A DNA stretch of 64,000 nt from Sphingobium baderi (GCF_001456115.1 NZ_CP013264.1:2126501-2190500), one strand, 5' to 3'. Shown: positions 43,846 through 53,067, numbered from the stretch's first letter. The notes: generated by a model not told the origin, from the letters alone. Numbers and translations: made by a program.

Positions 43846-45423
43846 TCAGGCCAGGGTTGCGATCACGATCGCATAGAGGCCCGTCGCCGCATCATGGTCC
43901 AGCGGCGAACGCAGTTGCCGGGACAGGCCGGTGAGGATGCGTCCGTAGCGCTCCTCCAGGCGAACGGACATGTCGGGTGATGCGCGCAGGGCAGGAGAAA
44001 GGATTTCCAGCCTGGCGCGACCCATTGATCCGCTGTCCCCGTGAATGGATATCTGCATGGTTGCAAGGGGATCGGACAGCATGGCCAGTTCGATCAGTTC
44101 CGTGAGCAGGAAGGCGACCGGCACGGCGACATCCTGACTTATGTGCAGGTTGTCGCTGTCGATCTGGATGGCGAATCGGCGTGCTTCCGCCGGAGCGCTG
44201 CTCCGCAGGCTGGCGGACAGTTCGCTGATGAGCGAGCGGACCCCCACGCCATGATTTTCCTCCAACTCCGCATAATGATTGCGATGCACGACCGACAGGG
44301 CATCGACCCGGCGCTGGATCGAAGCATAGGCTTCCCCCGCTTCGAAGGTGACGGCGGATCGTGCATGCAGGTTGATGAGGCTGGCGATGATCTGAAGGTT
44401 GTTCTTGACGCGATGATGCACCTCGCGCGTCAGCTTCCGCTGGGTTTCCAGCGCTTCGGCCATTTCTGTCTCATGGGTGGCGACTTCTTCGCTGATGGCC
44501 CGGAATGTCTGGCCGAGAGCCACGATTTCCTGTGCGGGGGTCCGCATGCGGCGCAGGGGTTCCAGAACTTCGCCCGGTTGATAGGCCGCCACGGAACGGC
44601 GCAACCCCACCAGCGGGCGGATCAGCAGCCGGTTGACGACGAACCATCCGATCGCGGCGGCGGCAAACCACATGACGAGGGGCAGGAAAAGCGAGAGCAG
44701 CCGGGCCGCGGTCGCGGGTGGATCCTGCGTCGTCATGGTCAGAACCATGTCAGGCTGAACGACCCGGGCGGACAGGCTGGTGTTGCGATATCGGGATTGC
44801 TCGCGATCATCGGGCCGCTGGGTGATAAACAGTGTTCTGGAGCCCTGCCGCAGGCTCAATTGGCGATTTTGAAGGGCAGTGGCGGGGTCGGTCACTCTTT
44901 CCAGATGGGCGCGGGAATAATAAGCAAGCGCCACGATCTTGCCGTCCGAGCTGATCTCGCGGCTGACGAGAAAGCCGGCTTGGGGCAGTAATGCCGCATC
45001 GGCGGAATCAAATCGCCGCTCCGGCGCTATTCCGGCCGGTTCAGCCTGTGGCGATCCGCATAGTCGCTGTCCCGTCCGGTCATAGATATAGAAAGTGCCT
45101 TCGCCGCGGGTATGCGATTGCAGGAAAAAGGCGAGGCGCCCGCACATGGCCGAATCGGCCGTCCGAGCTGCGATGGCATTGACCGTAAGGGCGATGGCGG
45201 TTCGGTCCGATGCAAGATCGGCGGTCAGTTTGCGGGCGCTCTGCGTTACAGCTACCCGGAGCAGGGCTTCCCTTTCGAGGTCGGCGGTGCGGATCGCCTG
45301 AAGCGAGGCGACGAGCGCCAATATGCCGAGCGGCAGCAGCGCCAATGTCAGGATGAGGAACATCTTGACGCCGGTCGAACGAAAATAGCTGCTCATTGTC
45401 ACGGATGGGGGATGTGCAGACAT
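43846..45423 (-). CDS. PhyP-like HisKA_2 sensor with degenerate ATP-binding domain
   Basis: A 525-residue membrane sensor. One N-terminal span, a periplasmic domain of about 200 residues and a second span (FLPLVMWFAAAAIGWFVVN) precede a HAMP-like linker. The HisKA_2 box REVHHRVKNNLQIIASL is intact. In the following ATPase domain the N-box reads LLTELIELAMLSDP, so the metal-binding Asn is gone, and no DxGxG or GLGL box is seen. It ends soon after. It lies 42 bases downstream of nepR on the same strand. In Sphingomonas strain Fr1 a HisKA_2 protein at this locus, PhyP, acts as a negative regulator of PhyR; the degenerate domain here fits a phosphatase rather than a kinase. Confidence 0.8.
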   Translation of the reverse strand: MSAHPPSVTMSSYFRSTGVKMFLILTLALLPLGILALVASLQAIRTADLEREALLRVAVTQSARKLTADLASDRTAIALTVNAIAARTADSAMCGRLAFFLQSHTRGEGTFYIYDRTGQRLCGSPQAEPAGIAPERRFDSADAALLPQAGFLVSREISSDGKIVALAYYSRAHLERVTDPATALQNRQLSLRQGSRTLFITQRPDDREQSRYRNTSLSARVVQPDMVLTMTTQDPPATAARLLSLFLPLVMWFAAAAIGWFVVNRLLIRPLVGLRRSVAAYQPGEVLEPLRRMRTPAQEIVALGQTFRAISEEVATHETEMAEALETQRKLTREVHHRVKNNLQIIASLINLHARSAVTFEAGEAYASIQRRVDALSVVHRNHYAELEENHGVGVRSLISELSASLRSSAPAEARRFAIQIDSDNLHISQDVAVPVAFLLTELIELAMLSDPLATMQISIHGDSGSMGRARLEILSPALRASPDMSVRLEERYGRILTGLSRQLRSPLDHDAATGLYAIVIATLA

Positions 45424-45465
45424 GTGGCAACCCGCCTGAGGATGGCTGCCCCGATCATGATGCCA

Positions 45466-45690
45466 TCAATCCAGTTTGCTGAGGAGGTCTAGCATTTCCG
45501 CGGGAATATCCTCATCGATGGCGCGTTGATAAACTGATCGCAAGGCGTCGGCGACATGTTCCTTGTTCTTGGAACGGGAACCTCGTTTGCCGCGCGCGGA
45601 AGGCTGTGCACGTTTCATACCTGTAACGGCGACATCTGGACCGATATCGACTGTCTGTGTCGCATTCCGTTCCTTTGTTGAAGAAACCAA
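45466..45690 (-). CDS. nepR: Anti-sigma factor NepR
   Basis: A 74-residue NepR, the anti-sigma factor that holds EcfG until phospho-PhyR sequesters it. The conserved core is EHVADALRSVYQRAIDEDIP followed by EMLDLLSKLD. The start is TTG 45690 with GAGGGG seven bases upstream; an internal ATG at 45618 is possible but lacks a ribosome-binding site. Divergent from phyR. Confidence 0.9.
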   Translation of the reverse strand: MVSSTKERNATQTVDIGPDVAVTGMKRAQPSARGKRGSRSKNKEHVADALRSVYQRAIDEDIPAEMLDLLSKLD

Positions 45691-45827
45691 AACTCAGCCC
45701 CTCTGAAACAACCCGTGCCCTGCCTGCCGATCTGTTTTTTGCGAGTTTCCGGGGCAGCGTCAATTCCTGGACCCTATAAAATCCGTAAACCTTGGCTTTG
45801 CCGTCGAAAAAAACCGAACGTCAGTGA

Positions 45828-45852
45828 AACAAATCTGTCCGTTGATGGTTCC
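45828..45852 (-). promoter_or_regulatory. Possible EcfG-type promoter for nepR
   Basis: On the minus strand GGAAC-N16-TGTT lies about 140 bases upstream of nepR. It matches the EcfG -35 exactly and the CGTT -10 in three of four bases. The 305-bp nepR-phyR gap is otherwise without genes. Confidence 0.35.
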
Positions 45853-45995
45853 CCAGTCCAAGGCGTTTTTTGTATCATCGGTATTACCGATGGCGAGGGG
45901 GCTGGTCTTGCCATGGGGACATTGTCGATCCATCCTTCTTGTTCGAAACAGATTTCGCAGCATTATGCCTATAAGGGTAGGGAGAAGACCAACAC

Positions 45996-46790
45996 ATGTC
46001 GCTTGGACAACAGCTGCACCCCCATCTTCCCTTTCTGCGCCGTTATGCGCGCGCGCTGACAGGGGATCAGATGCATGGTGACGCCTATGTACGCGCCTCG
46101 CTTGAAGCAATCGTAGCCGCGCCGGAAGAATTCCCCGCCGGCGTTGATCCGCGTCTGGGCCTTTACAAGATTTTCCATGCGATCTGGTCGTCGTCTCATC
46201 TGGATGACGTGCCTGCCGTTATCGGTCCCGACGGGCAGGAGGCGATTGCCCAGGCGCGACTCGGGCGGCTGACGCCTTTGCCTCGCCAGGCGCTGCTCCT
46301 GACCGCGTTGGAAGGGTTCACGATTGACGACGCGGCCTATCTCATCGGCATGGATGCGTCCGATGTGGAAGCCTTGGTGGAGGAAGCGCTGCACGCGATC
46401 GAGTCGCAGACCCGCGCCAAGGTTCTGATTATCGAGGACGAACCGATCATCGCGATGGATATCGAAACCATCGTTCGCGATCTGGGCCATGAAGTGACGG
46501 CGATAGCGGTCACGCGGGAGGATGCGGTGCGCGAAGCGATGGCGCAGCGTCCAGGATTGGTGCTGGCGGATATCCAACTGGCCGACGATTCCAGCGGGAT
46601 CGACGCGATAAAGGATATCCTGGCGGAATTTGCCGTTCCGGTGATCTTCATCACCGCTTTCCCGGAACGGTTGTTGACGGGCGAGCGGCCTGAGCCGACA
46701 TTCCTCATCACCAAGCCATTTCAGCGCGCCACGGTCAAGGCGGCGATTTCTCAGGCGCTTTTTTTTGACGAAGCTACCGCGCCTGCCTGA
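45996..46790 (+). CDS. phyR: General stress response regulator PhyR
   Basis: A 264-residue PhyR. Residues 1-135 are a sigma-like domain (LPFLRRYARALTGDQMHGDA; TALEGFTIDDAAYLIGM) that mimics EcfG and binds NepR. Residues 142-260 are a receiver (VLIIEDEPIIAMDIE) with phospho-acceptor Asp192 in VLADIQLAD and Lys in LITKPF. GGGAG precedes the ATG region. Phosphorylation frees the sigma-like domain to titrate NepR. Confidence 0.97.
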   Translation: MSLGQQLHPHLPFLRRYARALTGDQMHGDAYVRASLEAIVAAPEEFPAGVDPRLGLYKIFHAIWSSSHLDDVPAVIGPDGQEAIAQARLGRLTPLPRQALLLTALEGFTIDDAAYLIGMDASDVEALVEEALHAIESQTRAKVLIIEDEPIIAMDIETIVRDLGHEVTAIAVTREDAVREAMAQRPGLVLADIQLADDSSGIDAIKDILAEFAVPVIFITAFPERLLTGERPEPTFLITKPFQRATVKAAISQALFFDEATAPA

Positions 46791-46813
46791 CGGAATAGAC
46801 CGGGGGGCGCATC

Positions 46814-46838
46814 GGAACCCCCGCCCGTTCGTTGCGTT
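46814..46838 (+). promoter_or_regulatory. EcfG-type promoter
   Basis: GGAAC-N16-CGTT is an exact match to the consensus of the alphaproteobacterial general stress sigma factor. It lies 30 bases before the 43-residue membrane peptide gene and upstream of ecfG, so the sigma gene is probably autoregulated. Confidence 0.8.
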
Positions 46839-46867
46839 ATTGATGCGTAACGATGGGGAGAGAAGAC

Positions 46868-46999
46868 ATGGCTGACGAGGAGCAGCATATTTCGACAGTG
46901 GATGTCCGTGCGGGATCGACGCCTCATATCGTGCGATATGTTCTGGGGATTTCGCTGGCGCTGGTCGTCATCGTGATGCTGCTGGTTCTTTGGCGTTGA
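46868..46999 (+). CDS. 43-residue membrane peptide in the stress locus
   Basis: From ATG 46868 with GGGGAGAG upstream: a polar N-terminus (ADEEQHISTVDVRAGSTPH) and one C-terminal span (VLGISLALVVIVMLLVLWR). It is the first gene after the EcfG promoter and 117 bases before ecfG. Function unknown. Confidence 0.65.
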   Translation: MADEEQHISTVDVRAGSTPHIVRYVLGISLALVVIVMLLVLWR

Positions 47000-47116
47000 A
47001 GCCTTGACGATGGATTTTTCGGTTGGCTGTTATCAGCATAAGGCGCAAGCATTTATATGGCTTTGACCACTTCGGTTCACGCAGCAAAAGCGGCAGGCGG
47101 CACAGGGAGTGCTCCT

Positions 47117-47749
47117 ATGGATGAGGCGGTTGAACGCACCACATTGTCCGATTCGGATTTCAAGCGCGAACTTGCCGCAGTCATCCCTCATCTTCGTGCG
47201 TTCGGCCGGTCGCTGGCGGGCAATCGGGATGTGGCTGATGATCTTGTTCAGGAAACGCTGTTGAAGGCATGGGCCGCGCGTACCCGGTTCCAGGCTGGGA
47301 CCAACATGCGAGCCTGGACTTTCATCATCCTGCGTAATCATTATCTTTCGCAAATGCGCCGTTCGCGGTTCCGGGGAGATTGGGACGACCTGACGGCGGA
47401 TCGCCTGCTGGCTGCCCCGGCGGGTCAGGATAAGCATGTGGAACTTTCCGACATGCAAAGGGCGCTGTTGCAACTGCCCCAGCCCCAGCGGGAAGCGTTG
47501 ATATTGGTGGGGGCCGGTGGCTTCGCCTATGAAGAAGCGGCCGAAATTTGCGGCGTTGCGGTGGGGACGATCAAAAGCCGCGTGGCGCGTGGCCGTGCTG
47601 CGCTGGAACAGATCATGGAAAATGGGGATTTGCCTTCGCGCCGTACCCAGGAAACCACGGCCACCGCGGTTCTCGATGAAATCATGGAAGATGTCGATCG
47701 CTTGAGCCGTGGGCGTGAAGCGACTTCGCCGGGGGATGAAACAGGCTGA
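47117..47749 (+). CDS. ecfG: ECF sigma factor EcfG
   Basis: A 210-residue ECF15-type sigma factor. Region 2 is AVIPHLRAFGRSLAGNRDVA with DDLVQETLLKAWAA and NMRAWTFIILRNHYLS; region 4 is LPQPQREALILVGAGGFAYE with EICGVAVGTIKSRVARGR. It directs polymerase to GGAAC/CGTT promoters. ATG 47117 is preferred because GGGAG lies seven bases upstream; ATG 47057 adds 20 non-conserved residues. About 30 residues extend beyond region 4. Confidence 0.93.
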   Translation: MDEAVERTTLSDSDFKRELAAVIPHLRAFGRSLAGNRDVADDLVQETLLKAWAARTRFQAGTNMRAWTFIILRNHYLSQMRRSRFRGDWDDLTADRLLAAPAGQDKHVELSDMQRALLQLPQPQREALILVGAGGFAYEEAAEICGVAVGTIKSRVARGRAALEQIMENGDLPSRRTQETTATAVLDEIMEDVDRLSRGREATSPGDETG

Positions 47750-47793
47750 ACGAAACGGCCGGATATGGCCCGTCCGCGTCGAGGGAGATGGAG

Positions 47794-48072
47794 ATGGACG
47801 AGGAGCAATCGCAAGACGATCTGCCAGACAGATCGGCACGGCCATCCGACGCGGGACGGCCGCACGGTAGCGGGCTCGTTTTCCTGTTGGTTGCTCTCGC
47901 CCTGATCCTGGCCATCGGGTTTTTCTATCTTTCGAAGGCCCGGGAGGACCGGCAGGCTGACCGGATGACGCAAGCGGCCAATTCAGTCGACGATGCGGCA
48001 AGGGTCGTAGGCGACGCGGCCAGAAATGCCGCAGACAGTTTTCGCAGGGACAATGATTCCGGGCCGAATTAA
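47794..48072 (+). CDS. Small single-span membrane protein downstream of ecfG
   Basis: A 92-residue protein: acidic N-terminus (DEEQSQDDLPDRS), one span (GLVFLLVALALILAIGFFYL), and a helical tail with small-residue repeats (AANSVDDAARVVGDAARNAA). GGGAG lies six bases before ATG 47794. It lies 45 bases after ecfG and is probably in its transcript. The tail resembles stress-induced membrane-anchored helices; no family is certain. Confidence 0.65.
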   Translation: MDEEQSQDDLPDRSARPSDAGRPHGSGLVFLLVALALILAIGFFYLSKAREDRQADRMTQAANSVDDAARVVGDAARNAADSFRRDNDSGPN

Positions 48073-48218
48073 CCTGTATTCCCGCCCATTTTCCCATTCA
48101 GGAATTATTTGCCATTTTCAGGCACTCTCCCGGGGGTGTCGGATTTCCTTACAGCGTATGTAAGATAGATCCGGTGCGATAGGGCCGCGTTGCAGCGGCC
48201 TGGGGAATGCACGGGATC

Positions 48219-49607
48219 ATGATCAGGCTTTTCAAACATTATGTGCCGCATGCGGTGTTGCTGCTGGGCCTTCTGGATTTTGCCTTGCTGCTATGCGCGG
48301 CGGAGGGGGGCTGGGTGCTGCGGGCGCGGCAGATCGGCATGGATGTCGATCCCGCTATGACCCGGGTTTGGCCTTTGCTCAGCTTCGTTATTGCTATCCA
48401 GACGGCCATGATCGCAGTTGGCGTTTATGGGACAGAGGCGTTGCAATCGATCCGCTTCGCCTTTGCCCGGCTGCTGGTAGCTGTATCGCTGGGTGTCATC
48501 TTCCTGTCGGTGATGCACTTTATCGGGCCAGACATGACCCTGTGGCGCTCCAATTCGCTTTACGCGATGGGGCTGGCGATGGGATTGCTGATCCTGATCC
48601 GCCTGCTGCTTGGCTCCATGATTGGCGGGGAAGCTTTCAAGCGGCGCCTGGTCGTGTTGGGAGCGGGAACCCGTGCCGCCCGCATCCGCGAACTGGAGCG
48701 GAAAAAGGGGGCGGGTTTTCTGGTCGTTGGCTATATCGGCATGAACGATGGCCCCCAGGTGATCCCCGAATCCATCAATCGCAGCGCAATATATAATCTC
48801 GCGGATTTCGTGGTCCGGCTGGGCGCAAGCGAGGTTGTGCTGGCGTTGGAGGAGCGTCGCAATGCAGTGCCCCTCAGCGACCTGTTGCGCGTCAAGACAA
48901 CCGGGGTTCACGTCAATGAAATTTCCACCTTTCTGGAGAGGGAGACGGGCCGGGTCGACCTCGACAGTGTAAACCCGAGCTGGCTCATCTTTTCCGACGG
49001 CTTTTCCGCTGGCCGCCGGTTGTCCAGCATCGCCAAGCGGGTTTTCGATATCGTCGCCAGCCTGCTCCTGCTCATTCTCACCGGACCGGTCATCCTGCTT
49101 GCGGCGATGCTGGTGAAGCTCGACAGCCGTGGCCCGGCCTTCTATCGCCAGCAGCGCGTGGGCCTGTATGGCCAGGAATTCTGGATCGTCAAATTACGCA
49201 CCATGCGTCAGGACGCCGAAGTCGCGGGACAGGCGGTCTGGGCGGAAAAGAACGATCCGCGCATCACTCGCCTCGGCTATTGGCTTCGCAAGCTGCGTGT
49301 CGATGAATTGCCGCAGACATGGACGGTCCTTAAAGGGGAAATGAGCTTTGTCGGGCCTCGCCCCGAACGGCGCCAGTTCGTCGAGGATCTGGAGCAGCAT
49401 CTGCGTTACTATGCGGAACGCCATATGGTGAAGCCGGGTATCACGGGCTGGGCGCAGATCAACTATCCCTATGGCGCTTCGATCGAGGATGCCCGGCACA
49501 AGCTGGAATATGACCTCTATTATGCCAAGAATTATACGCCTTTCCTTGATCTGCTGATCCTCATCCAGACGGTGCGCGTCGTCCTTTGGCCAGACGGCGC
49601 GCGTTGA
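48219..49607 (+). CDS. Exopolysaccharide sugar transferase (TIGR03013-like)
   Basis: A 462-residue polyprenyl-phosphate sugar phosphotransferase of the type tied to XrtA/PEP-CTERM systems. Four N-terminal spans (YVPHAVLLLGLLDFALLL onward), a CoA-binding-like middle (RLVVLGAGTRAARI), a fifth span (IVASLLLLILTGPVILLAAM) and the catalytic C-terminal domain (RVGLYGQEFWIVKLRTMR, DELPQTWTVLKGEMSFVGPRP, VKPGITGWAQINYPYG) are visible. It loads the first sugar on undecaprenyl phosphate. ATG 48219 is preferred because relatives begin with IRLFKHY. Confidence 0.92.
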   Translation: MIRLFKHYVPHAVLLLGLLDFALLLCAAEGGWVLRARQIGMDVDPAMTRVWPLLSFVIAIQTAMIAVGVYGTEALQSIRFAFARLLVAVSLGVIFLSVMHFIGPDMTLWRSNSLYAMGLAMGLLILIRLLLGSMIGGEAFKRRLVVLGAGTRAARIRELERKKGAGFLVVGYIGMNDGPQVIPESINRSAIYNLADFVVRLGASEVVLALEERRNAVPLSDLLRVKTTGVHVNEISTFLERETGRVDLDSVNPSWLIFSDGFSAGRRLSSIAKRVFDIVASLLLLILTGPVILLAAMLVKLDSRGPAFYRQQRVGLYGQEFWIVKLRTMRQDAEVAGQAVWAEKNDPRITRLGYWLRKLRVDELPQTWTVLKGEMSFVGPRPERRQFVEDLEQHLRYYAERHMVKPGITGWAQINYPYGASIEDARHKLEYDLYYAKNYTPFLDLLILIQTVRVVLWPDGAR

Positions 49608-49617
49608 GGGCGGGGCG

Positions 49618-51693
49618 ATGAGCATCCTGCTGCAATTCATCGGCAATTGGGGACACGCGCTGGCCGCGGCGCTGTTCGCTGCGTTGGGCATATTCATCCT
49701 GCGCCGACGCGATGGCGAGATCGAGCCGCGCCTGTTAGCCAGTGCCTTGCTGATGACATCCTGCTGGGCGCTTTATGTTTCGTTCGGCGGGGTCGGTCAG
49801 ACGCTTTCCGGTCTTGGCGAAAGCATACGCAACGCGGCATGGCTGCTCCTGATGTTCGTTCTGTTGCGGCGTGGCCCTGCCGGACGCACGGGACCGATCT
49901 TCGCGATCGGACTGGTCTATGCCGCCGTCGTTGGCTTGCTGATGCTTCAGAGCTTCACCGATTTCGTGACGCAGCAGCTTTCGGACGAAAATGAACTACA
50001 GCGCGCCCTGACCCTGCTTTCGCTGATATTGCGGATGATGACGGCGATCGGCAGCCTGGTTCTGGTTCACCAGCTTTATACGGCATGGCCCGTGCGGGAT
50101 AGGGGAAGGGTGGTCCTGTTGCTTGCCGCGCTCGCCGCCATGTGGACCTATGACTTCAGCCTTTATGCTGTCGGCTATTTCACGCCGAATCATATGGATG
50201 AGCTTTACGCCCTGCGCGGCCTTATGATGGCGCTGCTTGCCCCCGTCATCGCAGTGAGCCTGCGTAAGGAACTAGCCGGACGCATCCAGTTATCGCGCAG
50301 CCTGACATTCCAGTCGCTCTCCGTCGCGGCGGTGGCGCTCTATATCATCCTGTTCGCGGCAGCGACCGTCCTGATCGAACTTATCGCCGGCCCCTATGCG
50401 CGAGTCATGGAGATCGGCGGCGTTTTCTTCATGGCGGTGACGGCGCTGATCCTCCTGCCTTCGCCGCAGTTGCGTGCGCTCTGGAAAGTGCAGGTCGCCA
50501 AGCATTTCTTTCAGCATCGCTATGATTATCGCACTGAATGGATGCGGTTCGGCGAAACCATTGGCCGACCAGGCAGCGACGCGCCCGCTCTGGGAGAACG
50601 CGTGGCTAAGGCGGTCGCCGATATTACGGACTCATCAGGCGCCTTGTTGCTGCTACGCGGGGAAGATGGGCGGCTGACTTTGGAAACCCAGTGGAATTGG
50701 GACATCGACTTTCCCGAAACGCCTTCGCTTTCCCGGGAACTGGCTGTTCGTCTGGAGCAGACAGGATGGATCATCGATATTGAAGGGATGGAGGGCGATG
50801 CCGGCGCCTTGCCCGATTGGGTGAAGGGTGACGGACGGGGCTGGGCGCTGGTGCCACTCATTCATTTCGGCAAGCTGATCGGTGCGATCCTGCTCGCGCG
50901 TCCGCCGATCGACCGACGGCTCGACTGGGAGGATCTGGATATGTTGCGTGCCGCCGGACGGCAGGCCGCGACCTATATCAGCGAAGCGCAGGGACAGGAG
51001 GCGCTGAGCGACGCGCAACGTTTCGACGAGTTCAATCGGCGGTTCGCGTTCATCATGCATGACGTCAAGAATCTGGTGAGCCAGCTTTCGCTCCTCGCCC
51101 GCAATGCCGAACGCCATGCCGACAATCCCGATTTCCGCGCGGACATGATCCTGACGCTCAAGGAATCGGTGGGAAAAATGAACGACCTTCTGGCGCGCCT
51201 GTCCCAGCACAATAAAGGACGGATGGAAGAACCCAGACCGATGATGCTGCGGGAAATGGCCGATGGCGTGGCGCGTTCCCGCTCGCGCCAGCACCCCGTG
51301 CGCGTGACGGGCGACGCGCTGCCAGCCATGGCCGATCCGGTTCGGGTTGAGCAGATTCTGGTGCATCTGCTTCAAAATGCGATCGACGCCAGCGCGCCCG
51401 ACAGTCCGGTTGAACTTTGTCTGGCCACAGAGGGGAGCGAAGCCTGCGTGGAGATTGTGGATCGCGGCGTCGGAATGACGGCGGAGTTCGTGCGGCGTGA
51501 GCTTTTCAAGCCGTTTTCGAGCAGCAAGACGGGCGGCTTCGGCATCGGTGCTTTCGAGGCGCGCGAACTGGCCGCCGCAATGGATGGGAGAATCGAGGTG
51601 GAGAGCAAGCCCGGCGTTGGCAGCCGGTTCATACTGCGCCTGCCTCTGGCGCCTGAAGGAACGTCGATGACAATGAAAGGGGAGGCTGCCTGA
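49618..51693 (+). CDS. prsK: XrtA/PEP-CTERM system histidine kinase PrsK
   Basis: A 691-residue kinase: about eight N-terminal spans, a GAF domain, a DHp helix with FIMHDVKNLVSQLSLLARN, and an HATPase (N-box QILVHLLQNAIDAS, G boxes EIVDRGVGM, TGGFGIGAFEARELA). Its stop overlaps the prsR start. It is the usual partner of PrsR in exopolysaccharide regulation. Confidence 0.93.
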   Translation: MSILLQFIGNWGHALAAALFAALGIFILRRRDGEIEPRLLASALLMTSCWALYVSFGGVGQTLSGLGESIRNAAWLLLMFVLLRRGPAGRTGPIFAIGLVYAAVVGLLMLQSFTDFVTQQLSDENELQRALTLLSLILRMMTAIGSLVLVHQLYTAWPVRDRGRVVLLLAALAAMWTYDFSLYAVGYFTPNHMDELYALRGLMMALLAPVIAVSLRKELAGRIQLSRSLTFQSLSVAAVALYIILFAAATVLIELIAGPYARVMEIGGVFFMAVTALILLPSPQLRALWKVQVAKHFFQHRYDYRTEWMRFGETIGRPGSDAPALGERVAKAVADITDSSGALLLLRGEDGRLTLETQWNWDIDFPETPSLSRELAVRLEQTGWIIDIEGMEGDAGALPDWVKGDGRGWALVPLIHFGKLIGAILLARPPIDRRLDWEDLDMLRAAGRQAATYISEAQGQEALSDAQRFDEFNRRFAFIMHDVKNLVSQLSLLARNAERHADNPDFRADMILTLKESVGKMNDLLARLSQHNKGRMEEPRPMMLREMADGVARSRSRQHPVRVTGDALPAMADPVRVEQILVHLLQNAIDASAPDSPVELCLATEGSEACVEIVDRGVGMTAEFVRRELFKPFSSSKTGGFGIGAFEARELAAAMDGRIEVESKPGVGSRFILRLPLAPEGTSMTMKGEAA

Positions 51694-53063
51694 TGAGCGA
51701 CATGCGGCCAAAATTGCTGATCGTGGAGGATGATCCGGGCCTGCAGCGCCAGTTGCGCTGGGCCTATGAGGAATATCAGCTTTTCATTGCGGGCGATCGG
51801 GAGGAAGCCATCGAATTGCTGCGCGCCGAAGTGCCCGACGTGGTGACACTGGACCTTGGCCTGCCGCCCGATCCAGATGGGACGAGCGAAGGCTTCGCGA
51901 CGCTGTCGGAAATACTGCGGATCAAGCCCGAGACGAAGGTCATCGTGGCATCGGGGCATGGCGCGCGGGAAAGTGCGCTGGATGCGATTTCGGGCGGCGC
52001 CTATGATTTCTATCAAAAGCCGGTTGATATTGACGAGCTGGGTTTGATCGTGCGCCGTGCCTTCCACGTCCACGCGCTTGAAAGGGAAAATGCCCGGCTG
52101 GCAGAGATCGCGCCGGAGGGCGCGGCTGTGCTCGGCAAGCTCATCACCAGCGCGCCTGAAATGCTGAAGGTCGCGCGTACGATCGAGCGAGTCGCCAGCG
52201 CGCAGGTTTCCGTGCTCCTGCTTGGGGCGAGCGGCACCGGCAAGGAATTGCTGGCGCAGGGACTGCATGACGCCAGCCCCCGCAAGTCAGGTAATTTCGT
52301 CGCGATCAACTGTGCCGCGATACCGGAAACCCTGCTGGAATCCGAACTGTTCGGGCATGAAAAGGGCGCTTTCACTGGCGCGGTAAAAACTACCCCCGGC
52401 AAGATCGAACAGGCGCAGGGTGGCACGCTGTTTCTGGATGAAGTCGGCGATATTCCCTTGCCGCTTCAGGTCAAATTGCTGCGTTTCCTTCAGGAAAGGG
52501 TGATCGAGCGGATCGGCGGGCGACAACCCATCGCCGTCGACACGCGGATCGTATGCGCCACCCATCAGAATCTGGAGGAGATGATCGCCGCGGGCACTTT
52601 TCGCGAGGATCTTTACTACCGTCTCGCGGAAATCATCGTGCGGATTCCCGCGCTCAAGGACAGAGCGGGCGATCCGGCGTTGCTGGCGCGGCATTTCCTC
52701 AACCGCTTCGCAAAGGACATGAACCCGCAGGTCAAGGGCCTCGCGCCCGATGCGCTGGCGGCGCTCGATGCCTGGCAATGGCCGGGCAATGTGCGCGAAC
52801 TGGAAAACCGGATGAAGCGCGCCGTCATCATGGCCGATGGCAAGCATGTGACGGCCGCCGACCTCGACCTGGACGGTGAGCGGGAGGCTGGCGGCGATGT
52901 CGTCAATTTGAAGGCCGCGCGTGAAATGGCGGATCGTCGGGCTATTCGTCGGGCCATTGCTCGGACCGATGGCAATATTTCGGGGGCGGCGAAGATGCTG
53001 GGGATCAGCAGGCCGACGCTATATGACCTGCTGAAACAATATCAGATGCAGGGGCAGGGCTGA
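51693..53063 (+). CDS. prsR: Sigma-54-dependent response regulator PrsR
   Basis: A 456-residue NtrC-type activator. The receiver (LLIVEDDPGLQRQLRWAYEE, Asp in VVTLDLGLP, Lys in FYQKPVD) precedes an AAA+ domain with Walker A GASGTGKELL, the sigma-54-contact loop GAFTGA, Walker B GTLFLDEVGD and R-finger region. A Fis-type HTH follows (GNISGAAKMLGISRPTLYDL). No clear sigma-54 promoter was found nearby. Confidence 0.95.
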   Translation: MSDMRPKLLIVEDDPGLQRQLRWAYEEYQLFIAGDREEAIELLRAEVPDVVTLDLGLPPDPDGTSEGFATLSEILRIKPETKVIVASGHGARESALDAISGGAYDFYQKPVDIDELGLIVRRAFHVHALERENARLAEIAPEGAAVLGKLITSAPEMLKVARTIERVASAQVSVLLLGASGTGKELLAQGLHDASPRKSGNFVAINCAAIPETLLESELFGHEKGAFTGAVKTTPGKIEQAQGGTLFLDEVGDIPLPLQVKLLRFLQERVIERIGGRQPIAVDTRIVCATHQNLEEMIAAGTFREDLYYRLAEIIVRIPALKDRAGDPALLARHFLNRFAKDMNPQVKGLAPDALAALDAWQWPGNVRELENRMKRAVIMADGKHVTAADLDLDGEREAGGDVVNLKAAREMADRRAIRRAIARTDGNISGAAKMLGISRPTLYDLLKQYQMQGQG

Positions 53064-53067
53064 ACGG

